DNA of 5,819 nt, taken from NCBI GenBank assembly GCA_004556985.1, contig SFFC01000129.1, positions 1-5,819 on the forward strand. Direction: 5' to 3'. Each line of letters begins with the position of its first letter. Position 1 is the first letter of the stretch. Shown here in pieces: positions 1 to 5,611 of the stretch. The translations under genes were made by a program, and so were the position numbers. Below the pieces are notes generated by a model, which searched no databases, was not told the DNA's origin, and saw nothing but the letters and a program-made list of their open reading frames with translations. Source of the stretch: Clostridiales bacterium (GTDB lineage: Bacteria > Bacillota > Clostridia > Christensenellales > Aristaeellaceae).

Positions 1-426
1 TCCGTGCAGATGGGCCCGCAGATCCGCCTGATGCAGCAGAACGACAACGTGCTCGCCGAGCGCATCCAGTCGACGATCGTCAACACGATCCCGCTCTGGA
101 AGAGCCAGATGGTCATCGCCCTGGGCATGCAGCACGCCGAGACCGCGCTCAAGGCGCAGAAGGCCGTCACCGACATGACCAACGAGCTGCTTCGCTCCAA
201 CGCCGAGCGCCTCAAGGTCGGCACCATCGAGACGGCCAAGGAGGCCGAGCGCGGCGTCATCGACATCGAGACCATCCGCGTCGCCAACACCGCCCTCATC
301 GACACGCTCACCGAGGTGCAGAAGATTCAGCGCGAGGGCGCGCAGAAGCGCGCGGAAGCCTCCATCGAGCTGGGCCGCCTCGAGAAGGAGCTGCGCGACA
401 AGGTGCTCGAGATCAACAAAAAGTAA
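1..426 (+). CDS. telA: TelA/KlaA-family toxic anion resistance protein, C-terminal part (5' end outside window)
   Basis: Only the last 141 residues are visible; the frame is open from base 1, so the GTG at 4-6 and the ATG at 10-12 are internal codons, not starts. The sequence matches the conserved end of the TelA family: a segment reading IRLMQQNDNVLAERIQS, then NTIPLWKSQMVIAL, then ALKAQKAVTDMTNELL, and the GTIETAKEAERGVIDIETI block, followed by a charged, heptad-like helical tail (about residues 95-141) likely to form a coiled coil. Family members are cytoplasmic, mostly helical proteins of about 350-400 residues linked by genetics to tellurite and other toxic-anion or envelope-stress tolerance; their biochemical activity is not settled. 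In Bacillota the gene often follows xpaC, which cannot be checked here. It ends with TAA and is followed 42 bases later by a terminator, so it is the last gene of its transcript. Family assignment is firm; function is uncertain. Confidence 0.9.
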   Translation, partial: SVQMGPQIRLMQQNDNVLAERIQSTIVNTIPLWKSQMVIALGMQHAETALKAQKAVTDMTNELLRSNAERLKVGTIETAKEAERGVIDIETIRVANTALIDTLTEVQKIQREGAQKRAEASIELGRLEKELRDKVLEINKK

Positions 427-687
427 ACGGCGGGACGCTAAAGCCCTGTCAAAGGCTATACGACCCTTCGCGGCTCTCCCTTGCGGGGAGCCGCGTTTTT
501 TGTTGGCGCAGATCGGTGGAGGAAAGCCCTCTCTGCCGCGGGCGGGATTGCAGGCGAATTCCTTCTTCGCGCAGGAAACCCGTCTCCATCGTAGGCCGCT
601 TCGCAGCCTGCTCTGAGACTGCTTTTTCTTGATTCTGATTGGATACGATTGGGGCGTTGCCCCAAGCCCCACAAGGGATTTCATCCC
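427..687. other. Intergenic stretch between telA and the Abi gene, no convincing gene
   Basis: Besides the telA terminator and the palindromes annotated separately, I see no gene here. The only open frame of any length is on the minus strand (456-674, 72 codons). It lacks a clear ribosome binding site, runs through the telA terminator and has an arginine/proline/alanine-rich translation with no family resemblance. A weak hairpin (GCGAA 554-558 with TTCGC 566-570) lies in the middle. The stretch around 510-640 looks less coding-like than its flanks and could be part of a larger intergenic repeat. Confidence 0.5.
469..501 (+). terminator. Intrinsic terminator after telA
   Basis: A perfect 8-bp stem (CGCGGCTC at 469-476 with GAGCCGCG at 488-495), with a possible further CCC/GGG pairing inside the loop, is followed directly by six T at 496-501. 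The T-run lies on the plus-strand side only, so it is oriented to stop transcription coming from telA. Confidence 0.88.
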
Positions 688-690
688 TTG
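649..690. repeat. Pair of tandem palindromes (REP-like candidate) upstream of the Abi gene
   Basis: Two perfect hairpins stand six bases apart: TTGGGGC-GTT-GCCCCAA at 649-665 (7-bp stem, 3-base loop) and CAAGGGAT-TTC-ATCCCTTG at 672-690 (8-bp stem, 3-base loop). Neither is followed by a T-run, so they are not terminators. The style of short GGGGC/GCCCC palindromes next to AAGGG/CCCTT palindromes resembles interspersed intergenic elements that I recall from GC-rich Clostridia, but copy number in this genome cannot be seen from the window. They could also be the folded part of an RNA leader or small RNA. The right arm of the second palindrome supplies the TTG of the downstream -35 box. Confidence 0.6.
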
Positions 691-716
691 ACCCTTCTTC
701 GCTTCGCGGCTATCAT
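688..716 (+). promoter_or_regulatory. Sigma-A-type promoter for the Abi gene
   Basis: TTGACC at 688-693 (5 of 6 matches to TTGACA) and TATCAT at 711-716 (5 of 6 matches to TATAAT) are separated by exactly 17 bases. The predicted start of transcription near 723 would leave a leader of only about 24 bases, containing the ribosome binding site. The -35 hexamer overlaps the last three bases of the palindrome at 672-690, so cruciform formation or a protein bound to the palindrome could affect it. Prediction from consensus only. Confidence 0.65.
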
Positions 717-736
717 TCCTCTTTGGGAGGTATTCT

Positions 737-742
737 GGGAGG
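737..742 (+). promoter_or_regulatory. Ribosome binding site deciding the Abi start
   Basis: GGGAGG lies four bases before the ATG at 747. A second copy of the same hexamer sits at 725-730, inside a short imperfect duplication (TTTGGGAGGTA then TTCTGGGAGGC). The open frame continues upstream to a TTG at 639, but that extension would run through the palindrome and promoter, so the ATG at 747 is the better start. Confidence 0.7.
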
Positions 743-746
743 CTCT

Positions 747-1646
747 ATGACGAAAAAGAAGGTTTACGCGCCCGTCAAGCCTGCGCGCAGCTACGAGGAA
801 CAGGCCGCCCGCCTGATGGATGCGCATGGCCTCTCCATTTCTGATCCGCAGCAGGCCCGGCGCATCCTCTCCACGGTCAACTACTACCGCCTGACCACCT
901 ACGGCAAGCACCTGCGCCGCGCGGACGACCCCGAGCGCTTCCTGCCGGGCGTATCGCTCGATACGCTTTACGCGCTCTACCAGTTCGACATGGGCCTGCG
1001 CCACCTGCTGCTGCCCGTGCTCGAGTTCTTCGAGGTGCAGCTGCGCGCGAAGATCGCCTACCATCTCGCGATGACCTACGGCCCGCTGGGCTTTATGGAG
1101 GCGGAAAACTTCGCCGACAAAAAGCTCGCCAACGGCGCCTCCGCGCACAAGGCGCTCGTGGGCAAGTTCAAAACCGAGGTCAAGCGCCAGGGCGCTCTGC
1201 CCTTCGTGCGCCATCACAACGAGAAATACGGCGGGCAGTTCCCGATCTGGGCCGCTGTTGAGCTCTTTACCTTCGGCATGCTCGGACAGCTCTTTGACCT
1301 GATGAAGGAGAAGGATCAGTGGGCCGTCTCGCGGGATTACGGCATGACGCCCGAGGCGCTCAGCCGCCTGATCGCCGCCGCGGTCGACGCGCGCAACATC
1401 TGCGCGCATTACAGTCGCCTCTACAACCAGGCGCTCGAGGATCAGCCGCTGCTCCCGCCGGAGGAAGCCGAATACGCCGGCGACCGCCTCTTCCCGTTGC
1501 TGCTGGCGCTGCGCCCCGTCGCCGGGCGCGAAATCGTCTGGCGCAGGCTCGTGCGCGGCATCGGCGAGCTCGCGGAGGACTTCCCGGAGGCCGACCTCGC
1601 GCTGTGCGGCTTCCCGGAGGCATGGGCGGCGCTGCTTGACCGATAA
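747..1646 (+). CDS. Abi_2 family (AbiD/AbiF-type) abortive infection protein, HEPN ribonuclease
   Basis: The 299-residue product has the usual length and layout of the Abi_2 family. The N-terminal part carries the family hallmark of a YEEQ-type helix (from Y16) followed by NYYRL (45-49) and GKHLRR. The middle has the helix FFEVQLRAKIAYHLA, and the C-terminal half carries the HEPN signature RNICAH, with Arg216 and His221 (R-x4-H) followed by SRLYN (223-227). HEPN domains with this motif are metal-independent RNases; Abi_2 proteins from lactococcal plasmids abort phage infection, so the likely role is cytoplasmic RNA cleavage triggered by phage. That activity is inferred from the family. No partner protein gene lies beside it: it has its own promoter and is bounded by terminators on both sides, forming a single-gene cassette. 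The upstream palindromic leader is a candidate regulatory or RNA partner. Family call is firm, trigger and target unknown. Confidence 0.9.
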   Translation: MTKKKVYAPVKPARSYEEQAARLMDAHGLSISDPQQARRILSTVNYYRLTTYGKHLRRADDPERFLPGVSLDTLYALYQFDMGLRHLLLPVLEFFEVQLRAKIAYHLAMTYGPLGFMEAENFADKKLANGASAHKALVGKFKTEVKRQGALPFVRHHNEKYGGQFPIWAAVELFTFGMLGQLFDLMKEKDQWAVSRDYGMTPEALSRLIAAAVDARNICAHYSRLYNQALEDQPLLPPEEAEYAGDRLFPLLLALRPVAGREIVWRRLVRGIGELAEDFPEADLALCGFPEAWAALLDR

Positions 1647-1670
1647 GCGCGAAGCGCAGAAAACAAAGCG

Positions 1671-1703
1671 CCCCGCCGGAGCGAGGAAAAAGCTCCGGCG
1701 GGG
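1671..1703. terminator. Bidirectional terminator between the Abi gene and lacZ
   Basis: A perfect 12-bp GC-rich stem (CCCCGCCGGAGC at 1671-1682 with GCTCCGGCGGGG at 1692-1703) has a nine-base, A-rich loop. On the plus strand it is followed by TCTTTAT, and on the minus strand by CGCTTTGTTTT. It lies 24 bases after the Abi stop and 19 bases after the lacZ stop, so it most likely ends both convergent transcripts. The T-tracts are interrupted on both sides; the strong stem compensates. Confidence 0.88.
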
Positions 1704-1722
1704 TCTTTATGCTGTTTGCGGA

Positions 1723-4700
1723 TTATTCCATGCCGACGAAGCTGAAGGTAAACTCCATCCTCTTGCTCACGTCGAGCAGGTATTCCTCGTGCGTCCTCGC
1801 GCCCCAGCTGTTGTCGCCGCCGACGCCCATCTGCATCTTCATGCAGCGGATCACGGTATAATGCACCGGCGGCAGCTCGTCCTCGTGCTGCGCGCTTTCC
1901 AGCTCATGCGGCGTGTAGGGCAGCGCGGAGAACTCCATGCCGTCGCCCTCGAAGCGCAGGCCGTGGCCGCGCCGGTCGCTGACCTCCGCCCAGCGCACGC
2001 CGGTGCGGTTACCGCATTCCTGCGGGACGAGGTAGTGGGCGACGTTGTCCCTCGGGGTCGTCGTAAAGATGCCCAGCCGCGCGCCCTCGCGGCGGTCGAC
2101 GTAGTTCTCGCCCGGGCCGTAGCCGTAGAAGCGCACGCGGTCGCAGTCCGCGTCCATCTTCATCATCATGCCAAACTCCGGCATCTCGCTCAGGCCCTTG
2201 ACCGGGTCGTAGCCGAGCGTCACGTCGACCTTGCCGCAGGGATGGACGGTGTAGGTCACGTCGCACTGCGCGACCGGCGTCGTCGGCAGGTTGTAGAGGT
2301 AGGCGATGCTGACCGAGCCGTCCTCGTGCTCCGTGACGACAGGGCGGTTGAACTCGAAGCCGCCGGCGATCGGCTTGTGCGTCGCGTAGAGCGAGGCGAG
2401 CTTCCACTGACCGTAGCGCGCGGGCATCATGCTGCCCATGTCGTTGTCGATCGGCGCGCGCCAGAAGTTGGGCATCGGAATCGAGCGGAACATCTCCCGT
2501 CCGCCCCAGCGGTAGGAGGCCAGGCCACCGTTGAGGAAGGAGAAGAGCACCTCAAACCGGTCGCCCTTCACGCCGACGTTCACGGCGCCGCGGATGACGC
2601 GCAGCGGCCGGTGCCAGGCGCGCTTTGTCTCGCGCGCAACCTGATAGACGCCCTGCGCAAAGGCGACCTCGTGCCCGATGGGCGCCCAGGGCGTCTCCTT
2701 CTTCTCGCGGAAGGAGAGCGTCACGGCGTATTCGCCGCCGCGCGTCTGCTCCGCAAAGGGCAGCGCGACCGTCTCCTCGGAAAGCGGCGCGATGTCGGTC
2801 GCAAGCGGCGCGCGGGCGATCTCCACGCCGTCGCGCTCGAGGATCGCGACGCAGTCATACGCGCTCGTGCGCGTGAACATACTGCGGTTGCGGATGAGCG
2901 CGCTCGTTTTGCCGACCTCCGCGACGATGTTCTGGTAATTGTACTTGACCTCCTGCATCTTCGGGCTCTCGCTGCCGTCGCCATAAGCGATGCCGTTGCC
3001 GCTGAAGTTGTAGTCGGTCGGGCGCTCGCCGTGGTCGCCGCCGTAGGTATAGCGCGTGCCGCCGTAGCGGCCATTCTCCGCGATGCTCTGGTCGATGTAG
3101 TCCCAGATGAAGCCGCCCTGGTAGAGGGGCTCCTCGTAGGCATACTCGGTGTACTTGTGCATCGCGCCGTTGGAGTTGCCCATCGCGTGCGTGTATTCGC
3201 AGAGGATGAACGGCTTGTCGCGGTGAACGGCGAGGAATTTGCGGATATCGGCGACGGAGGTGTACATCTGGCTCTCCATGTCGCTCGTCTCGTTTCGGCG
3301 GCGGTCGTTGAAGACGCCCTCGTAGTGCACCAGGCGCGTGTCGTCGAGCCGGCGGAAGAGCGCGCTCATCTCGTAGATGACGTCGCCGCCGAAGGACTCG
3401 TTGCCGCAGCTCCAGATCAGCACGCTCGGGTGGTTCTTGTCGCGCTGGTAGGTCGAGTTGACGCGGTCGAGCAGGATATCCTGCCAGGCCGTCTGGTTGC
3501 CCGGCAGCGCGTATTCGATCGGCTTCTCCCTGCGGATGACCTGATCCCAGACGCCATGCGTCTCCATGTTGTTCTCGTCGATCACGTACAGGCCCAGCTC
3601 GTCGCACAGGGCGTAGAGCGCGCTGTGGTTCGGGTAGTGGCTCGTGCGGATGGCGTTGATGTTGTTGCGCTTCATGGTCAGCAGGTCGCGGCGGATCTTC
3701 TCCGGCGTGATCGCGCGGCCGGTCTCGGCGCAGAAGTCATGTCTGTCCGTGCCCTTAAAGACGATGCGCACGCCGTTGAGGCACATGACGCCGCCCTTGA
3801 TTTCGAAGCGGCGGAAGCCGACGCGCTGGCGCACGGCCTCGATCACGCTGCCGTCCGCGGCGGCGATCGTCAGCTCCAGGTCGTAGAGGTTCGGCTGCTC
3901 GCTGCTCCAGAGGCGGGGCGCCTTGACGGGCAGCGCGAAGGCGGCCTCGCCCTGCGCGGGGGCCTCGGCAGTCAGCACGGTCTGATCGCCATCCCTGAGC
4001 GCGAGCAGGAGCTTCGCGCCCGGCGCGCTGCCCTCGAGCTGCGCGCGCACCTCGAGCGTGGCGTCGCGATACGCATCATCCAGCAGCGTCTTGACCTTCA
4101 GGTCGAAGAGATGCACCTCGGGAATCGCGTAGAGGAAGACGTCGCGGAACAGGCCGGAGAAGCGGAAGAAATCCTGATCCTCGAGCCAGCTGCCGGAGCA
4201 CCAGCGCTCGACACGGCAGGCCAGCTTGTTTTCGCCCTCGACGAGGTAGGGCGTCAGCTCGAAGTCATGCGGCGTGAAGGAGTCGGAGGAGAAGCCGACG
4301 TAATGCCCGTTGAGCCAGACGGCGACACAGCTCTCCGCGCCCTGAAAGGAGACGAAGACGCGCTTGCCGCGCATGTCCTCCGGCAGCGCGAAGTACTTCA
4401 CATAGCAGGCGACGGGGTTGAATTCCTGCGGAATCTCGCCCGGCTCGATGGCCTCCCAGCCGTCCCAGGGATACTGGACGTTCGCGTATTGCGGCACGCC
4501 GTAGCCCTCCATCTGGATATGCGCCGGCACGCGGATGTCGTCCCAGCTGTGGCAGTCATACTCCGCCGTCTCAAAGCCGGGAATCACCTGGCCGGCGTTC
4601 TTTGCGTGGTTGAATTTCCACAGGCCGTTCAGCGACTGACGCAAGCTGTTCTCCCCGGCGCGCAGGGAGGCCCAATCCGGGAAGGCCTCGTGGTCGGAAT

Positions 4701-4791
4701 GCGCGCGCACGCGGTTTTCGGCGAAATAGGCGGGGCTTTTGAGGTTTTCAAGAGTAAAGCTCATAAAAAGAGCTGCATGGCCCAGGGTCAT
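1723..4791 (-). CDS. lacZ: Beta-galactosidase, glycoside hydrolase family 2 (LacZ type)
   Basis: The 1022-residue product matches E. coli LacZ (1024 residues) in length and domain order: N-terminal jelly-roll sugar-binding domain (about 40-215), Ig-like domain (to about 325), TIM barrel (about 327-620), a second Ig-like domain, and the C-terminal Bgal_small_N domain (about 745-1020). It hydrolyses terminal beta-galactosides such as lactose in the cytoplasm; no signal peptide is seen. Catalytic residues are present: acid/base Glu465 in SCGNESFGG, nucleophile Glu532 in ILCEYTHAMGNS, metal-site Glu410 and His412 in ENNMETHG, His351, His385 in RTSHYPN, Trp563 in GGFIWDY, and Trp996 in GVGGDNSW. 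The position of the E. coli sodium ligand Asp201 is Ser199. The ATG at 4791 is chosen because AAAGGAGG precedes it by seven bases; an in-frame ATG at 4764 (MSFTLENL, 1013 residues) lacks such a site. It is the last gene of the permease operon, 44 bases after the second permease. Confidence 0.95.
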   Translation of the reverse strand: MTLGHAALFMSFTLENLKSPAYFAENRVRAHSDHEAFPDWASLRAGENSLRQSLNGLWKFNHAKNAGQVIPGFETAEYDCHSWDDIRVPAHIQMEGYGVPQYANVQYPWDGWEAIEPGEIPQEFNPVACYVKYFALPEDMRGKRVFVSFQGAESCVAVWLNGHYVGFSSDSFTPHDFELTPYLVEGENKLACRVERWCSGSWLEDQDFFRFSGLFRDVFLYAIPEVHLFDLKVKTLLDDAYRDATLEVRAQLEGSAPGAKLLLALRDGDQTVLTAEAPAQGEAAFALPVKAPRLWSSEQPNLYDLELTIAAADGSVIEAVRQRVGFRRFEIKGGVMCLNGVRIVFKGTDRHDFCAETGRAITPEKIRRDLLTMKRNNINAIRTSHYPNHSALYALCDELGLYVIDENNMETHGVWDQVIRREKPIEYALPGNQTAWQDILLDRVNSTYQRDKNHPSVLIWSCGNESFGGDVIYEMSALFRRLDDTRLVHYEGVFNDRRRNETSDMESQMYTSVADIRKFLAVHRDKPFILCEYTHAMGNSNGAMHKYTEYAYEEPLYQGGFIWDYIDQSIAENGRYGGTRYTYGGDHGERPTDYNFSGNGIAYGDGSESPKMQEVKYNYQNIVAEVGKTSALIRNRSMFTRTSAYDCVAILERDGVEIARAPLATDIAPLSEETVALPFAEQTRGGEYAVTLSFREKKETPWAPIGHEVAFAQGVYQVARETKRAWHRPLRVIRGAVNVGVKGDRFEVLFSFLNGGLASYRWGGREMFRSIPMPNFWRAPIDNDMGSMMPARYGQWKLASLYATHKPIAGGFEFNRPVVTEHEDGSVSIAYLYNLPTTPVAQCDVTYTVHPCGKVDVTLGYDPVKGLSEMPEFGMMMKMDADCDRVRFYGYGPGENYVDRREGARLGIFTTTPRDNVAHYLVPQECGNRTGVRWAEVSDRRGHGLRFEGDGMEFSALPYTPHELESAQHEDELPPVHYTVIRCMKMQMGVGGDNSWGARTHEEYLLDVSKRMEFTFSFVGME

Positions 4792-4796
4792 GCAGC
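4765..4796 (-). promoter_or_regulatory. Terminator-like hairpin over the lacZ start codon (candidate attenuator)
   Basis: On the minus strand GCTGCATG (4796-4789) pairs perfectly with CATGCAGC (4779-4772), with a further CC/GG pairing across the loop, and is followed at once by TCTTTTT (4771-4765). This is the form of an intrinsic terminator, located 40 bases after the stop of the permease. The left arm contains the lacZ ATG at 4791, and the T-run ends at the alternative ATG at 4764. It may reduce lacZ transcription relative to the transporter genes, or tie it to ribosome loading at the start codon. Role is inference; the structure is read directly. Confidence 0.55.
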
Positions 4797-4798
4797 AT

Positions 4799-4806
4799 CC
4801 TCCTTT
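4799..4806 (-). promoter_or_regulatory. Ribosome binding site of lacZ
   Basis: The minus strand reads AAAGGAGG, a near-perfect anti-16S match, seven bases before the ATG at 4791. This site decides for that start against the in-frame ATG at 4764, although that choice places the start codon inside a stable hairpin. Confidence 0.8.
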
Positions 4807-4835
4807 CAATGTTTGCACATTCGAACGGATGTTTT

Positions 4836-5324
4836 TTACTTCACGGCGCCGGCGACGGCGTTGGTGAAGCTCTTCTGCAGGCAGAAGAAGATGATGATCG
4901 TCGGCAGCGAGCAGATCGTGACGCCGGCCATGACGACGCCGTAGTCGATGACGTAGCCGCCCATCAGGTTGGAGACGAGCATCGGCATCGTCGTGGCGTT
5001 ATTGGTCTGCATGATGACCTTCGGCCAGAGGTAGGAGTTCCAGGCGTTCATGAAGGTGATGGTCGCGGCGGCCGCGTAGGTCGGCTTCATCATCGGCACG
5101 AACATCTTGACGAAGATCTGGAATTCGTTGAGGCCGTCGATGCGCGCCGCCTCGATGGTGTCCTTCGGGAAGGTACGCGCGCTGTTGCGGAAGTACATGA
5201 TCAAAAACGGCGTCGCCAGGCTCGGCAGGAAGAAGCCGATCCAGGTGTTGAGCAGGCCCGCCTTGGAGAACATCTGGAACAGCGGAACCAGCACGGCCAC
5301 GAACGGCACCATCATCGCGAGCAT
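4836..5324 (-). CDS. Carbohydrate ABC transporter permease (MalG type), C-terminal fragment
   Basis: This open frame of 162 residues starts at an ATG overlapping the stop of the preceding fragment (TGATG). It contains the end of TM3 (MLAMMVPFVAVLVPLF, residues 1-16), TM4 (about 25-46), the EAA coupling loop with Glu58-Ala-Ala and Gly64 (EAARIDGLNEFQIF) and Pro77, which docks on the ATPase, TM5 (about 83-100), and TM6 (about 128-150), ending with FTNAVAGAVK, a typical MalG/LacG tail. Whether the ATG is used as a start or is an ordinary internal Met of the ancestral permease is unclear; the methionine fits the family pattern, which favours an internal origin. No Shine-Dalgarno site precedes it, so its translation would need coupling to the upstream fragment. 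It would bring sugar across the membrane together with the MalF-type partner. Confidence 0.75.
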   Translation of the reverse strand: MLAMMVPFVAVLVPLFQMFSKAGLLNTWIGFFLPSLATPFLIMYFRNSARTFPKDTIEAARIDGLNEFQIFVKMFVPMMKPTYAAAATITFMNAWNSYLWPKVIMQTNNATTMPMLVSNLMGGYVIDYGVVMAGVTICSLPTIIIFFCLQKSFTNAVAGAVK

Positions 5325-5611
5325 CAGGAGCCCGCGATGGAGCTGACCGCCAGGGAGAGCACCGTCTGCAGGATGGTCGTGGCGAAGGAGTTCTTCATGG
5401 CGTTGAGCACGTCCTGCTGCGCGAAGAGGTTGCGCAGGTTTTCCATCAGGTGCGTGCTGGGGATCATCCGGCCGCCCAGGATCTGCTGCGTATTGTTGCA
5501 GGAGGAGATAAACGCCCAGTACAGCGGGAAGACCGAGATAAACGACACGAGGATCAGAAACGCGTACATGAAGAAACGGGTTACGTGCTTAGAAACAGCG
5601 CCCTCTCTCAT
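5324..5611 (-). CDS. Carbohydrate ABC transporter permease (MalG type), N-terminal fragment
   Basis: The 95-residue frame begins at an ATG whose last bases form the stop of the upstream permease (ATGA overlap), a usual sign of translational coupling between the two permease subunits. It shows a short cytoplasmic N-terminus, TM1 (about 14-35, FFMYAFLILVSFISVFPLYWAF), an extracellular loop, and the start of the conserved permease core with NAMKNSF (70-76) and TM2 (about 76-94, ending SSIAG). It then hits TGA after one extra residue instead of continuing into the cytoplasmic loop. Alone it could not form a transport channel. Confidence 0.78.
   Translation of the reverse strand: MREGAVSKHVTRFFMYAFLILVSFISVFPLYWAFISSCNNTQQILGGRMIPSTHLMENLRNLFAQQDVLNAMKNSFATTILQTVLSLAVSSIAGS

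Larger units (their letters stand above)
4836..5611 (-). pseudogene. MalG/LacG-type sugar ABC permease gene, disrupted by an internal deletion and frame change
   Basis: The two adjacent minus-strand frames 5611-5324 and 5324-4836 together make one sugar ABC permease of the MalG class. The first gives TM1 and TM2 and the second gives TM3 to TM6 with the EAA loop. At the junction the first frame runs SSIAGS then stop, where family members continue with a cytoplasmic loop of roughly 15-17 residues (typically YAFA..RF.G...) before the third membrane segment. That loop is absent, so the lesion is a deletion of about 45-50 bases that also shifts the frame, not a single-base slip. It could be a true mutation or an assembly error. 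The combined length, 95 plus 162 residues, is short for the family (about 275-285). Confidence 0.75.

Noticed and set aside
456..674. 72-codon minus-strand open frame between telA and the Abi gene
   Set aside because: It runs through the telA terminator and a palindrome, lacks a ribosome binding site, and its Arg/Pro/Ala-rich product matches no family I know.
649..690. The palindrome pair as a short CRISPR-like or terminator structure
   Set aside because: The two palindromes differ in sequence, there is no repeat-spacer periodicity, and no T-run follows either one.
639..746. 36-codon N-terminal extension of the Abi protein from a TTG
   Set aside because: It would translate through a palindrome and a good promoter, lacks a ribosome binding site, and family members start close to the YEEQ helix, as from the ATG at 747.
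681..1409. 242-codon minus-strand open frame over the Abi gene
   Set aside because: Antisense in codon register with a well-supported Abi_2 gene whose motifs are all on the plus strand.
1636..4944. Very long plus-strand open frame overlapping lacZ
   Set aside because: It is codon-register antisense of a clearly recognised beta-galactosidase, has no ribosome binding site, runs through the bidirectional terminator, and its translation is a repetitive Ala/Val/Arg/His/Asp-rich sequence without family motifs.
5318..5340. Programmed ribosomal frameshift joining the two permease fragments
   Set aside because: There is no slippery heptamer before the TGA, and a shift alone would not restore the missing loop of about 15-17 residues.
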